Source: Microcella indica
Lineage (GTDB): Bacteria; Actinomycetota; Actinomycetes; Actinomycetales; Microbacteriaceae
Reading direction: 5' to 3'
Assembly: GCF_013414345.1 (NCBI RefSeq)
Contig: NZ_CP058670.1
Location: forward strand, 2,480,001 to 2,544,000
Length of the DNA stretch: 64,000 bases
Shown here piece after piece: positions 8,388-17,259 of this stretch. Numbering within the stretch: the first letter of the stretch is position 1; each line of letters starts with the position of its first letter. Both the position numbers and the translations under genes were made by a program. Under the pieces are notes generated by a model. It was not told the DNA's origin, did not search any database, and saw only the letters and a list, made by a program, of their open reading frames with translations.

Positions 8388-9302
8388 CTACGGTGCCAGG
8401 AGCGCCGCGATGACGACGAGGATCGGCACGGCGAGCGCCGTCGAGATGAGACCGGAGTCTCGCGCGAGCGGCATGGCCGTCTGGTAGCGGGCCGCGTAGG
8501 TGTAGACGTTCTGCGCCGTCGGCAGGGCCGCGAGCACGACGACGGTGAAGAGCGCGACGCCCTCGAGCCCGAACACGAGTGCGCCGAGGCCCCACGCGAC
8601 GAGCGGCATGACGATGCTCTTGAGGATGACGGCGAGCAGAACATCCCGTCGCCCGCTCCCCGGCTCCAGGATGCGGCGACCGTGCAAAGACAACCCGAAG
8701 ACGACGAGGACGGCCGGCACCGCGGCGGCGCCGAGCAGACGGAACGGCTCGACGACCGGGTCGGGGAGGTCGACGCCGAGCAGGGCGACGACGAGCCCGA
8801 GCACCGAGGCGATGATGAGCGGGTTGCGCACCGGCTGCGTGAGCACCCGGCCGATCGAGAGCCGGCCGCTCGTCGTGACATCGAGGATCGTGAGGGCGAT
8901 GGGCGCGAACACGACCAGCTGCAGGAGGATCACCGGGGCGACGAGGGTGGGGTCGCCGATCACGTACGCGGCGACGGGCAGGCCGATGTTGTTCGCGTTG
9001 ACGTAGCCGGAGGCCAGAGCGCCGATCGTGAGCGCTGGAGGCCCTCGACGCCAGAGGAGGCGCGCGAGCAGCACGAACGCGAGCATGCACGAGAGCGCCG
9101 CGATCGCGGAGACGGGCAGCAGCGCCGAGAACAGTTCTGCGAGGTCGGCCTCGGCCATGACGCTGAACAGGAGCGCGGGGAGGAACACGAAGAAGGCGGC
9201 CCGCCCGAGCACGACGGCGGCGGTCGGGCCGAGCACTCCGACGCGCCCGACGAAGTAGCCGACGGCGATCACCGACCCGATGATCGCGAAGCCGATGAGC
9301 AC
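8388..9302 (-). CDS. AEC (auxin efflux carrier) family transporter
   Basis: A 304-aa membrane protein with about ten hydrophobic helices in two halves separated by a hydrophilic loop near residue 155. It fits the AEC/permease family (PF03547-type), whose bacterial members export or exchange small organic acids such as malate. The GTG at 9302 is chosen because GGGGAG lies just upstream and the first helix begins at once; 26 upstream in-frame residues are not membrane-like. Substrate unknown. An inverted repeat sits about 25 bp upstream of the start. Confidence 0.85.
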   Translation of the reverse strand: MLIGFAIIGSVIAVGYFVGRVGVLGPTAAVVLGRAAFFVFLPALLFSVMAEADLAELFSALLPVSAIAALSCMLAFVLLARLLWRRGPPALTIGALASGYVNANNIGLPVAAYVIGDPTLVAPVILLQLVVFAPIALTILDVTTSGRLSIGRVLTQPVRNPLIIASVLGLVVALLGVDLPDPVVEPFRLLGAAAVPAVLVVFGLSLHGRRILEPGSGRRDVLLAVILKSIVMPLVAWGLGALVFGLEGVALFTVVVLAALPTAQNVYTYAARYQTAMPLARDSGLISTALAVPILVVIAALLAP

Positions 9303-9326
9303 GCCCGCCGTCTCCCCAGTCTGGTC

Positions 9327-9343
9327 TAGGTAGTGCCTACCTA
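9327..9343. promoter_or_regulatory. Perfect inverted repeat upstream of the AEC transporter
   Basis: TAGGTAG-TGC-CTACCTA, two 7-bp arms with a 3-bp centre, located 25 bp before the AEC transporter start and about 120 bp before the divergent lipoprotein gene. Its size and position suit a repressor operator for a dimeric regulator, but no regulator gene is adjacent. Confidence 0.4.
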
Positions 9344-9463
9344 TGGCATATCGCCCGCGACCTCGGCACACTGGAGGCACAGCACGACGCCCCCGGCGCT
9401 CCCGGGCGGCGACGTACCCCGATCGCCTCGCCTCGTGCGGGCAGCCCCGAATCAGGAGAAGTC

Positions 9464-9940
9464 ATGCGACGCACTGCACCCGCCGTGGGCGCCCTCGCCC
9501 TCGCCGTCACCCTGGGCCTGACCGGATGCTTCGGCAACCCGCTCGAGCAGCTCACCGAGAATCTCGTTGAGGGCGGTGTCGAGAACCTCATCGAGGACCA
9601 GACCGGCGTCAACATCGACGTCGACGGAGGCGGCGGGGCGAGCCTGCCCGACAGCTGGCCCTCCGACGTGCCCACCCCTGATGGCTCCGTGCTGTTCTCG
9701 GCGGGAGTCGACGGCAACTTCACGGCGAGCTTCGAGATCTCCGGGCCCGAGGTGGTCGACCAGCTGCGCGGCGACCTCGAAGACTCCGGCTACGCGCTCA
9801 CGCAGGAGGCCGACTACGGCGGGCTGCTCAACTACCTGTACGAGAACGACACGTACACCGTCACCGCGGTCTACATCGCGGGGGAGGGCGAGAACGCCGA
9901 CACGCTGCAGTACAGCATCGTCCTCAAGGAGCAGCAGTAG
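9464..9940 (+). CDS. Putative lipoprotein of unknown function
   Basis: A 158-aa protein with a classic lipoprotein signal: basic start, hydrophobic core and the lipobox LTGC with the lipidated cysteine C22. The mature part begins with a polar segment rich in Glu, Asn and Gly, followed by a compact domain of about 90 residues (LPDSWPSDVPTPDG ... QYSIVLKEQ) with the look of a small beta-rich domain. I do not recognise a characterised family. It is divergent from the AEC transporter and convergent with the LuxR regulator. Confidence 0.75.
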   Translation: MRRTAPAVGALALAVTLGLTGCFGNPLEQLTENLVEGGVENLIEDQTGVNIDVDGGGGASLPDSWPSDVPTPDGSVLFSAGVDGNFTASFEISGPEVVDQLRGDLEDSGYALTQEADYGGLLNYLYENDTYTVTAVYIAGEGENADTLQYSIVLKEQQ

Positions 9941-9970
9941 GGGTTCCCCCAGCGGCGCAGGCTGCGCGAG

Positions 9971-12670
9971 TTATAGGAACTCGCGCAGCTCGCGCTCGAG
10001 CTCGGTACGACCGCGCACGCCGAGCTTGCGATAGATGTTCGACAGGTGGTTGTCGACCGTGCGCACCGAAACCCCGAGTCGCTCGGCGATCTCACGGCTG
10101 CGCTCGCGGCGAGCCGCCGCGGTCGCGACCGTCCACTCCCGTTCGGTGAGGCCGGCATCGTCGCGCGCGTGCCTGGGGCGGGAGGGCGACACCACGGTGC
10201 GGGAGAGCTCGCTCGCGGTCACGCGGGCACGGCGCACGAGCATCCGGTCGTCCGGTTCCCACCCGGGCGCCGCTGACACGAGGCCGAACGCGAGCGCTCC
10301 GAGGCCGGCCGTCGTGAGCGCGGGGGCGAGCTCCACGGCCGCGGCCGCGTCGTGGTGCTCTCGGGCCTCTGCCGCCCTCCTCACAAGCTCGAGGAACGGG
10401 GCGCCCGAGGAGGCTGCGGCGCTCGACACGAGGTCGAGCACCTCGCCGCCGGAGGAGAGCCGCAGCGCCACGGTGGCCGTCAGAGCGGCGAGGAGGAGGT
10501 GGCCAGCCTCGACGCCGACGCGCACCGCCGAGGTGAGCGCGGCGCTCGCCGACTCAGGGTCTCCCTCGGCCGCGGCGAGCCAGGCCTGCGCCTCCGCCGC
10601 CTGCAGGCGAACCTTGACGTCGTCGTGGTGGGCCGGCTCGAGCGCGTCGAGGAACGCGCGGGCACTGGCCTGATCACCGCGCTGAGCGTGCACGGTCGAC
10701 GCGAGGGCGAGCGCCGGGCCGAGGAGGCCCGTGAAGTCGCGCCACCGCAGCTGATCGACGGCGAGCACCGCGAGGGGAGCGGCATCGTGCAGTCGCCCGC
10801 CGTGGAGGTGGATGAGCGCGAGAGCGTACGACCACACTCCCGATGACTCCGCGAAGGGCTCGAGCCTGCGCGCCTCCGCGAATGCGCGCGCATCATCGAT
10901 GCGGCCCCGCGCCACATCGACGAGGAACGCACTGAGGTCGAGCAGGCTCTCGCCGTACGGCACCACCTCGGCGAAGCGCGCGGCGAGCGGCCGACCCGAG
11001 GCGATGGCGGCGCTCGCGTCGTCGATGCGGCCGGCCATCGTCGCGATCATGGCTGTGCCGAGAGCGGCCGTGAGCTCGGCGGCATGCCCGGCTGCATGCT
11101 CGGCGGCATCCCCTGGGCCGGCGCCCGGGGCAGGGTCGGCGCCGCGGGCACGGTCGAGCGTTGCCGGCGGTATGACGTGCGAAGCGAGAACCTCGCGATC
11201 ACCGGCCATGAGGCGCCACTTGGCGAGATCGGGCTCGAGCAGGGCGCGCCCGGTCGCATCCAGGTCGTCGAGGATGCTCACGATGCGGTCCGCCGCAGCC
11301 CGGGGCTCGTGCCGCCGCAGCGCCGTGTGCTGCCCCCACCGCAGGTGCACGATGGCCAGAGTCTCCGCGGCCGCGCCTGCCCGCGCACTCGCCTCCGCCC
11401 GTGCGAAGGCCTCGTCAGCCTCCTCCACCCGTCCGAGAGCGGAGAGCGCGGCGGCGCGCGTCACGTGGGCCGTGGCGAGCGCGGGCGCATCCTCCTCGGT
11501 CGCGGTGGCGAGCACGCGGTCGGCTGCCGCGATCGCGCGCTCGTGATCGCCCACGGCATGCGCGTAGCGGGCCGCCCACAGCGTGTCGTCTCGCGCGACT
11601 GTCGCGCCAGCGTCGAGCAGAAGGCACACGGCCGTGAAGCGCACCGGCGGTGACGGGAGGGCGAGCAGACGGCGCGCCGCGGACTCCCGCAGACGGTTCC
11701 GCGCGGCGGGCTCGAGGTCGGCGAGAAGGGCCTCCGCGAAGATCGGGTGCGCCAGTCGAAGGTGCGCGCGGTCGCCCTCACCGCTCGCACCCTCACCGCC
11801 CGCACCCTCCCCGCTCGCCACGACGAAGCCCCCGGCGACGAGATCGTCCACCGTGTCGAGGTCCTCGGCACGCGTGGCGGTCGCCGGCCACGGCTGGGCG
11901 ACGGCGAGCAGCTCGGCGAAGCGTCGCTGATCATCGCGAAGAGTGTCGAGGCGGCTCGCGACGGTGCCGATGATGTGCGGCGGCACGCGGCTGGGGTCGA
12001 GCTCGACGCCGTAGGGACCCGAGCGCACGCGGCCCGTGCGCTCGGCCGAGAGCACGAGCTCGCGCAGGAAGAGCGGGTTGCCACGGGTGACGTCGAACAG
12101 CGTGCGGAGCGTCTCGGGTCGCGGCTCGGCGCCGAGGCGGCGGCGCAGCAGCTCACGCGTCTGGTCAAGCCCGAGACCGGGCACCTCGGTCACCGTCACG
12201 AGGTCCTCGTGCAGAAGGCGCGCGAGCGCTCCCGTCATGGGGTGCTCGTCTCGGGCGGTGAGCAGAGCGGGCACGGCGAAGACGCGCACGAGCTGGTACA
12301 GCGCTGCAGCCGAGGTGGCGTCGAGCAGCGGCGCGTCGTCGACGACGAGCAGATAGGTGTCGGCGTGCGCTCCGACGAGCGCGATGAGCTGCTGCAGCCG
12401 GTCGGCGACGTCGTCGTGCGGCGCGAAGCGCTCAGCGCCGAGCAGGGGAGACAGGGCACCCAGCGGAACGTCGCGCAGCTCGTCGAGAGCGACGACGGGC
12501 ACGATCGTGCGGCCCTTCGCGGCGAGTGCTGACGCGGCCGTCGCGGCCACGGTCGTCTTGCCCACCCCGCTGGGCCCGCGCAACATTTGTGCGCGTGCAG
12601 GGCGGGCCGCGAGCGCATCCACGAGCCGGTCGACGTGATCGGGGCGCGCGACGATCGGCCAAGACCCCAT
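9971..12670 (-). CDS. Large LuxR-family (LAL/MalT-like) regulator with AAA ATPase
   Basis: An 899-aa regulator. A P-loop, GPSGVGKTT, lies at residues 32-40, followed by a Walker B-like LLVVDDAPLL region, a long alanine-rich helical (TPR-like) middle, and a C-terminal LuxR helix-turn-helix from about 840 (LTEREWTVATAAARRE ... VSVRTVDNHLSNIYRKLGV). This is the LAL architecture, in which ATP and a ligand switch the HTH. The ligand and regulon are unknown. The ATG at 12670 is chosen as the P-loop domain starts immediately after. It is divergent from the DUF6421 gene and may control it. Confidence 0.87.
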   Translation of the reverse strand: MGSWPIVARPDHVDRLVDALAARPARAQMLRGPSGVGKTTVAATAASALAAKGRTIVPVVALDELRDVPLGALSPLLGAERFAPHDDVADRLQQLIALVGAHADTYLLVVDDAPLLDATSAAALYQLVRVFAVPALLTARDEHPMTGALARLLHEDLVTVTEVPGLGLDQTRELLRRRLGAEPRPETLRTLFDVTRGNPLFLRELVLSAERTGRVRSGPYGVELDPSRVPPHIIGTVASRLDTLRDDQRRFAELLAVAQPWPATATRAEDLDTVDDLVAGGFVVASGEGAGGEGASGEGDRAHLRLAHPIFAEALLADLEPAARNRLRESAARRLLALPSPPVRFTAVCLLLDAGATVARDDTLWAARYAHAVGDHERAIAAADRVLATATEEDAPALATAHVTRAAALSALGRVEEADEAFARAEASARAGAAAETLAIVHLRWGQHTALRRHEPRAAADRIVSILDDLDATGRALLEPDLAKWRLMAGDREVLASHVIPPATLDRARGADPAPGAGPGDAAEHAAGHAAELTAALGTAMIATMAGRIDDASAAIASGRPLAARFAEVVPYGESLLDLSAFLVDVARGRIDDARAFAEARRLEPFAESSGVWSYALALIHLHGGRLHDAAPLAVLAVDQLRWRDFTGLLGPALALASTVHAQRGDQASARAFLDALEPAHHDDVKVRLQAAEAQAWLAAAEGDPESASAALTSAVRVGVEAGHLLLAALTATVALRLSSGGEVLDLVSSAAASSGAPFLELVRRAAEAREHHDAAAAVELAPALTTAGLGALAFGLVSAAPGWEPDDRMLVRRARVTASELSRTVVSPSRPRHARDDAGLTEREWTVATAAARRERSREIAERLGVSVRTVDNHLSNIYRKLGVRGRTELERELREFL

Positions 12671-12838
12671 TCGTGTCAGCCTCTCGCTCAGATCACCGCG
12701 ATTGCCCTGCCCGGCGCACCCCCAGGAAGACCGGTGACCGACTGTCGACGCTAGCAGTCGTGGGCGCGCTGGTCGCGGGCCTTTCCTGCGGATCCGGCAC
12801 GAATCGCCATTCCGCGCGCGCGACGACGGCAGCATCCT

Positions 12839-12871
12839 GCGTCGACGCAACTTTCCCGCGTCGATCGCAAC
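12839..12871. repeat. Direct repeat in a divergent promoter region
   Basis: GCGTCGACGCAAC (12839-12851) and GCGTCGATCGCAAC (12858-12871) differ by one inserted base. They lie in the 292-bp gap between the LuxR-type regulator and the DUF6421 gene, the only sizeable structured element there, and could be a tandem binding site for that regulator. Confidence 0.35.
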
Positions 12872-12962
12872 CACCGCTCGCGGCTCCGTCCCTAGGCTCG
12901 TCAGCAGCAGGGAGCCCGCACGGCGCGGGCACCGAACACGGCGATCGACGAAGGAGGGACCC

Positions 12963-14468
12963 ATGACGCACGCAGAAGCGACGCACGCAGACGCAGCGCA
13001 CGCAGAAGCACCGACGAGCGCGCGCACCATCATCGGAGAGCCCGAGGTCGTCGAGGACGGCGGTGCCCAGACGGATGCTGCGCTCACCGCCGCCGCGATC
13101 GTCGCCGACCCGGCATGGTCGCGCCTGAAGCAGGCCGCCGAGGCCATCCGCCCGCTGCAGGTGCACGACGGGAGCATCGTCGAGACGCGCTACCACGCTG
13201 AAGCGGCTCGGCAGGTCGCCGTGATCGTCGACGCGCTCGAGCACTTCGCCCCGGGCATCCCGTATGACGAGGCGTACTTGAGGGCCTGCGCACGGGACTT
13301 CCGCGCGTGGGTCGCGGGAGGGTTCGGGGTACCCGACTTCTACGACTCGCTCGATGCGTTCCGGCCGGCGGCCGAGCGACGCGACGGTGTGGCGCACCTC
13401 GTGGTGTTCCCCATGTACACCCAGAACGGCTCGCCAGACCGGCTCGTCGAGGCGGTCGTGTGCGAGGTCATCTGGCCCGAGTTCGTCGCGCAGCTCGAGG
13501 CCGGCGAGTACGGCAACGCCCTGTACCTCGGGTTGCGGTTCGCCGACTTCACCTCCGGCTACGACACGAACTCGGCCGTGCTGTTCCCCGAGTCGGTCGC
13601 GGTGACCCCGCGCGTGCCCGCAGGGAGCGGGCCGGGAGCGGCACCCGCACTGCCCCCGTTCACGTGGGGGGCGATCTTCGCCGACCGCGAGGCCGCCCGC
13701 TACCGCCGAGTCGTGAGGGCGGCGGCCGAGACCACTCGGCTCGAACTGCCCGCCGACGCCGCACGGCTGCTCGACGACCAGCAGCTCACCGAGCGCACCT
13801 TCGTGATGTGGGACATGATTCACGACCGCACCCACATGCGCGGCGACCTGCCCTTCGACCCGTTCATGATCAAGCAGCGCATGCCGTTCTTCCTGTACTC
13901 CTTGGAGGAGCTGCGGTGCGACCTCACGGCCTTCCGCGAGGCCGTGGCCCTGTGGCGGGCCAAGGACACGGATGACGTCACGCGCGAGCATGCGCGCCTC
14001 GTGCAGTACGCCGTCATCTTCGACCGCATCTTCCGCTTCGCCCTCACCGGCACGCGCGTGCGCAACTACGACGGTCTCGGCGGGCAGCTACTGTTCGCCT
14101 GGATGCACCAGCGCGGGGTGCTGCACTGGACGGATACGCGACTGACGATCGAGTGGGAGGCGGTGCCCGACGTCGTCGTCGCGCTCTCCGACGCGATCAA
14201 CGAGCTGTACTGGCGCTCGATCGACCGGCCGAAGGCGGCGCACTGGCTCGCCGCGTACGCCTTCCTCACGACGACGCTCACGCCGCATCCTGCGTCGACG
14301 TGGGCGCGCGGCCTGCCCGACGACGTGCTCGCCGGTCCGCTCAAGGGGTACACCGACCTCGTGCTCGACGACGAGTTTCCCCTCTCGATGTTCTACGAGG
14401 CGCTGCAGAAGAAGATCGCGCCGGTGATCGAGTCGACCTCGGGCATCACGGGCACCGGTAGCGCGTGA
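12963..14468 (+). CDS. DUF6421 family protein
   Basis: A 501-aa soluble protein that I associate with the uncharacterised actinobacterial DUF6421 family. The first 40 residues contain an Ala/His/Glu repeat (HAEATHADAAHAEA), encoded by near-tandem repeats, and are probably disordered. The rest is globular, without transmembrane segments, and contains conserved-looking blocks such as FPMYTQNGSPDR, FVMWDMIHDRTHMRGDLPFD and LLFAWMHQRGVLHWTD; the H-D-x-x-H cluster could bind metal. A good ribosome site, GAAGGAGGG, precedes the ATG. It overlaps the following SDR gene by 4 nt, so the two are translationally coupled. Confidence 0.7.
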   Translation: MTHAEATHADAAHAEAPTSARTIIGEPEVVEDGGAQTDAALTAAAIVADPAWSRLKQAAEAIRPLQVHDGSIVETRYHAEAARQVAVIVDALEHFAPGIPYDEAYLRACARDFRAWVAGGFGVPDFYDSLDAFRPAAERRDGVAHLVVFPMYTQNGSPDRLVEAVVCEVIWPEFVAQLEAGEYGNALYLGLRFADFTSGYDTNSAVLFPESVAVTPRVPAGSGPGAAPALPPFTWGAIFADREAARYRRVVRAAAETTRLELPADAARLLDDQQLTERTFVMWDMIHDRTHMRGDLPFDPFMIKQRMPFFLYSLEELRCDLTAFREAVALWRAKDTDDVTREHARLVQYAVIFDRIFRFALTGTRVRNYDGLGGQLLFAWMHQRGVLHWTDTRLTIEWEAVPDVVVALSDAINELYWRSIDRPKAAHWLAAYAFLTTTLTPHPASTWARGLPDDVLAGPLKGYTDLVLDDEFPLSMFYEALQKKIAPVIESTSGITGTGSA

Positions 14469-15112
14469 CGGGCCAGCAGAGCATCCAGGACCGCACGATC
14501 GTCGTCGCGGGCGCGGGCGGCGCTGCCGGCCGCGCGGTGTGCTTGGCGCTTACGGAGGCGGGAGCGCACGTCGTCGCGGTTGGGTCTCGAGGCGAATCGC
14601 TGACCGAGGTGGATGCGGCCGAGACCGCGGTCGTCGACCTCGCCGAGCCGGGTGCGGTGAGCGAGTGGGCGGCCGAGCTGCGGACGCGCAGGCCGAGCAT
14701 CGACGGCCTGCTCCACCTCGTCGGCGGGTGGCGAGCGGGATCGTCCGAAGAAGACTGGGACTGGCTCGAGCGCCGCGTGCTCACGACCCTGCGGGTGCTG
14801 AGCCGCGAGCTGCGGGACGACCTGAGCGCGTCCAGCGCGGGGCGGCTCGCGATCGTGAGCTCGACCGCCGTCGCGCAGCCACGATGGGGCATGGCCAACT
14901 ACGTCACGCTCAAGGCGGCCGCGGAAGCGTGGACTCAAGCGCTCGCGACCGGCTGGCGAGTGAAGGGCACGCCGACCGCGGCCGTGACCTTCGTGGCGGG
15001 CGCACTCGACGAGGGCGACACGACCGCGCAGCTCGCCGCGGCGTGCGCGGGGCTGTGGGAGCTCGGGCACGAGCAGCTCAACGGCGCGGTCGTGCACCTG
15101 GCTCCGTCGTGA
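14465..15112 (+). CDS. Short-chain dehydrogenase/reductase (SDR)
   Basis: A 215-aa SDR. The Rossmann glycine motif reads VVAGAGGAAGRAVCLAL near residues 12-28 rather than the usual TGxxxGxG. The catalytic tyrosine-lysine pair is in WGMANYVTLKAAAEAW (Y-x-x-x-K), and an SSTAV serine precedes it. NAD(P)-dependent oxidoreduction is likely, substrate unknown. Its GTG start overlaps the DUF6421 stop, so the two proteins probably act together. Confidence 0.82.
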   Translation: MTGQQSIQDRTIVVAGAGGAAGRAVCLALTEAGAHVVAVGSRGESLTEVDAAETAVVDLAEPGAVSEWAAELRTRRPSIDGLLHLVGGWRAGSSEEDWDWLERRVLTTLRVLSRELRDDLSASSAGRLAIVSSTAVAQPRWGMANYVTLKAAAEAWTQALATGWRVKGTPTAAVTFVAGALDEGDTTAQLAAACAGLWELGHEQLNGAVVHLAPS

Positions 15113-15141
15113 GACGGATGCGCGGTCCGGTGCACGCGGGT

Positions 15142-15147
15142 TAGCGT
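15142..15147 (+). promoter_or_regulatory. -10 box of a leaderless histidine kinase gene
   Basis: TAGCGT ends 6 nt before the GTG at 15154. Confidence 0.5.
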
Positions 15148-15153
15148 TCTGGG

Positions 15154-16476
15154 GTGACTGCCGAGACCCGCCCGCCCTCCACCGTCGACGCCGACGGCAA
15201 CTGGGTGCGCCCGACGCCCGGCGTCGCCGGCATGCGCACCGACGGGCTGCTGGCGCTCGGCATTGCTGTGGGCGCCTCGCTCGCGATCCTGCTCTACGTC
15301 TCGGCCGAGTTCTTCGACGAGCCTCCCGTGCTGTGGCAAGCGGCACTCGTCGTGCTCGGCATCTCGGGCCCGCTCGTGTGGCGCAGGGTCGCGCCCATCA
15401 CCGTCACCGCCGTCATCTCGATCGTCTACATCTGCGCCCTCTACAACAAGGTGCCCGAAGTGCTGTTCAGCAACATCGCGCTGTTCATGGCGATGTACTC
15501 GATCGGCGCGTGGTCATCTTCACGCCGGCACGCGCTCGTGGCGCGCATCGTCGTCGTGGTCGCCATGTTCGGCTGGCTGTTCTGGGAGATCACCCGGGCC
15601 GCCTTCGATACCTCGCTCGCGCCGGAGGACTCGGGCATCGGCCTCATCGCGCCCGGCGTCGCCATCGGGCTCATCAGCATCGTCACCAACATCCTCTACT
15701 TCGCAGGAGCGTGGGCCTTCGGTGATCGGGCATGGAGTGCCGCGCGCGAGAGGGCCGAGCTCAAGGCTCGCACGCACGAGCTCGAGGCGGAGCGCGAGCT
15801 CACCGCGGCGCAGGCCGTGACCCTCGACCGCGTGCGCATCGCCCGCGAACTGCACGACGTCGTCGCCCACCACGTCTCCGTCATGGGAATCCAGGCGGGT
15901 GCGGCACGCCGGGCACTCGGTGCCGACGCCCCCGCCCCGGCGATCAGCGCACTCGGCTCGGTGGAGACCTCGGCGCGCGACGCCGTCGACGAGCTGCACC
16001 GCCTCGTGACGACCCTGCGCGGTATCGGCGGCGAAGGCGACGCGACGGACGGACCGAGCACGCGCGGCACGGCCCAGCTCGAGGCACTCCTCGACGACGT
16101 GCGCGCCGCGGGCCGAACAGCAGACTTCACGATCGTCGGCGATCGGCAGCCGCTCTCCCCCGTCATCGACACGACGCTCTACCGCGTCGCACAGGAGGCG
16201 GTCACCAACAGCCTCAAGCACGCGGGGGCGACCGCGACGATGGATGTTCGGCTCAGGTTCAGCCCCGAGCGGGTCGAGCTCGAAGTGGCCGACACGGGCC
16301 ACGGCGCCCGTAGCTCGCAGACCACGACGAGCGCGTCCGGCGGCCTCGGGCAGATCGGCATGCGCGAGCGACTTGCCGCGATCGGAGGAGCGCTCGAGGC
16401 GGGGCCGCGCAAGCGCGGCGGGTATCTCGTGCGCGCGACCGTGCCGCTCCTCGTGACCGAGCAGGTCGGCTCATGA
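15154..16476 (+). CDS. Sensor histidine kinase (HisKA_3 type)
   Basis: A 440-aa membrane sensor kinase. About five to six hydrophobic segments occupy residues 30-200, with no large extracytoplasmic domain, so it probably senses a membrane signal. The phosphoacceptor box is ARELHDVVAHHVSVMG with H234, typical of NarL-partner kinases, and the HATPase_c region contains EAVTNSLKHA and ADTGHGA ... GLGQIGMRERL. Its stop overlaps the start of a response regulator by 4 nt. An ABC exporter follows, a layout typical of a membrane-stress or antimicrobial-efflux system. Confidence 0.9.
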   Translation: MTAETRPPSTVDADGNWVRPTPGVAGMRTDGLLALGIAVGASLAILLYVSAEFFDEPPVLWQAALVVLGISGPLVWRRVAPITVTAVISIVYICALYNKVPEVLFSNIALFMAMYSIGAWSSSRRHALVARIVVVVAMFGWLFWEITRAAFDTSLAPEDSGIGLIAPGVAIGLISIVTNILYFAGAWAFGDRAWSAARERAELKARTHELEAERELTAAQAVTLDRVRIARELHDVVAHHVSVMGIQAGAARRALGADAPAPAISALGSVETSARDAVDELHRLVTTLRGIGGEGDATDGPSTRGTAQLEALLDDVRAAGRTADFTIVGDRQPLSPVIDTTLYRVAQEAVTNSLKHAGATATMDVRLRFSPERVELEVADTGHGARSSQTTTSASGGLGQIGMRERLAAIGGALEAGPRKRGGYLVRATVPLLVTEQVGS

Positions 16477-17162
16477 GCGAGCCCGTGATCCGCGTGCTCC
16501 TGGTCGACGACCAAGATCTGGTGCGCGCGGGCTTCCGCGTCATCCTCGAGAGCGAGCCGGGCATCGAGGTCGTCGGGGAGGCCGCCGACGGTGCTCGCGC
16601 GCTCGAGGCCGCGCGCGAGCTGCGCCCCGACGTCATCTGCATGGACGTGCAGATGCCGGGGGTCGACGGGCTCGAGGCGACCAGGCGAATCCGGTCCGAG
16701 GGGCTCGAGCCGAGCATCCTCGTTCTCACGACCTTCGACCGCGACGACTACCTGTTCGCCGCCCTCGAGGCGGGCGCGAGCGGGTTCCTGCTCAAGAACG
16801 CGAGCCCCGAGAAGCTGCTCGAAGCCGTGCGCGTCGTCGCGGGAGGTGAGGCGCTCCTCGCCTCCGACGTCACACGCCGCGTCATCGAGCGCGTCACCGC
16901 GAGCCGGGAGCGGCCCGCCCCCGACGCGCGTCTCGACGAGCTCACCGAGCGGGAAGCCGAAGTGCTGCGGTTGCTCGCGCGGGGGTTGAGCAACGGCGAG
17001 ATCGCCCGCGAGCTGTACCTCGGCGAGGCGACCGTCAAGACCCACGTCTCCAAGATCCTCCTCAAGCTCGGGCTGCGCGACCGCGTGCACGCCGTCGTCT
17101 TCGCCTACGAGAACGGCGTCGCCGTGCCGGGCGAGAGCGGGCCAGGCGGGTCATCCAACTGA
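16473..17162 (+). CDS. NarL/FixJ family response regulator
   Basis: A 229-aa regulator with an N-terminal receiver domain (acidic pair D12-D13, phosphoacceptor D58 in CMDVQMPG, K in FLLKNA) and a C-terminal LuxR-type helix-turn-helix (LTEREAEVLRLLARGLSN ... TVKTHVSKILLKLGLRDR). It overlaps the kinase gene by ATGA and is its obvious partner. The ABC exporter genes begin 98 bp downstream and are the likely targets. Confidence 0.92.
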   Translation: MSEPVIRVLLVDDQDLVRAGFRVILESEPGIEVVGEAADGARALEAARELRPDVICMDVQMPGVDGLEATRRIRSEGLEPSILVLTTFDRDDYLFAALEAGASGFLLKNASPEKLLEAVRVVAGGEALLASDVTRRVIERVTASRERPAPDARLDELTEREAEVLRLLARGLSNGEIARELYLGEATVKTHVSKILLKLGLRDRVHAVVFAYENGVAVPGESGPGGSSN

Positions 17163-17259
17163 CGGACCCCGCGCCCGCCTCACGGCGGATGCGGCGCACC
17201 CCCTCGCACGCCTAGCGTCGAGATACCGGGATCGCCGAGCACCCCGGGAAGGGAGCACC

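Noticed and set aside
12671-13177. N-terminal extension of the LuxR-type regulator up to 13177
   Set aside because: The added 169 residues overlap the DUF6421 gene and its promoter and are not protein-like; the P-loop domain starts after 12670.
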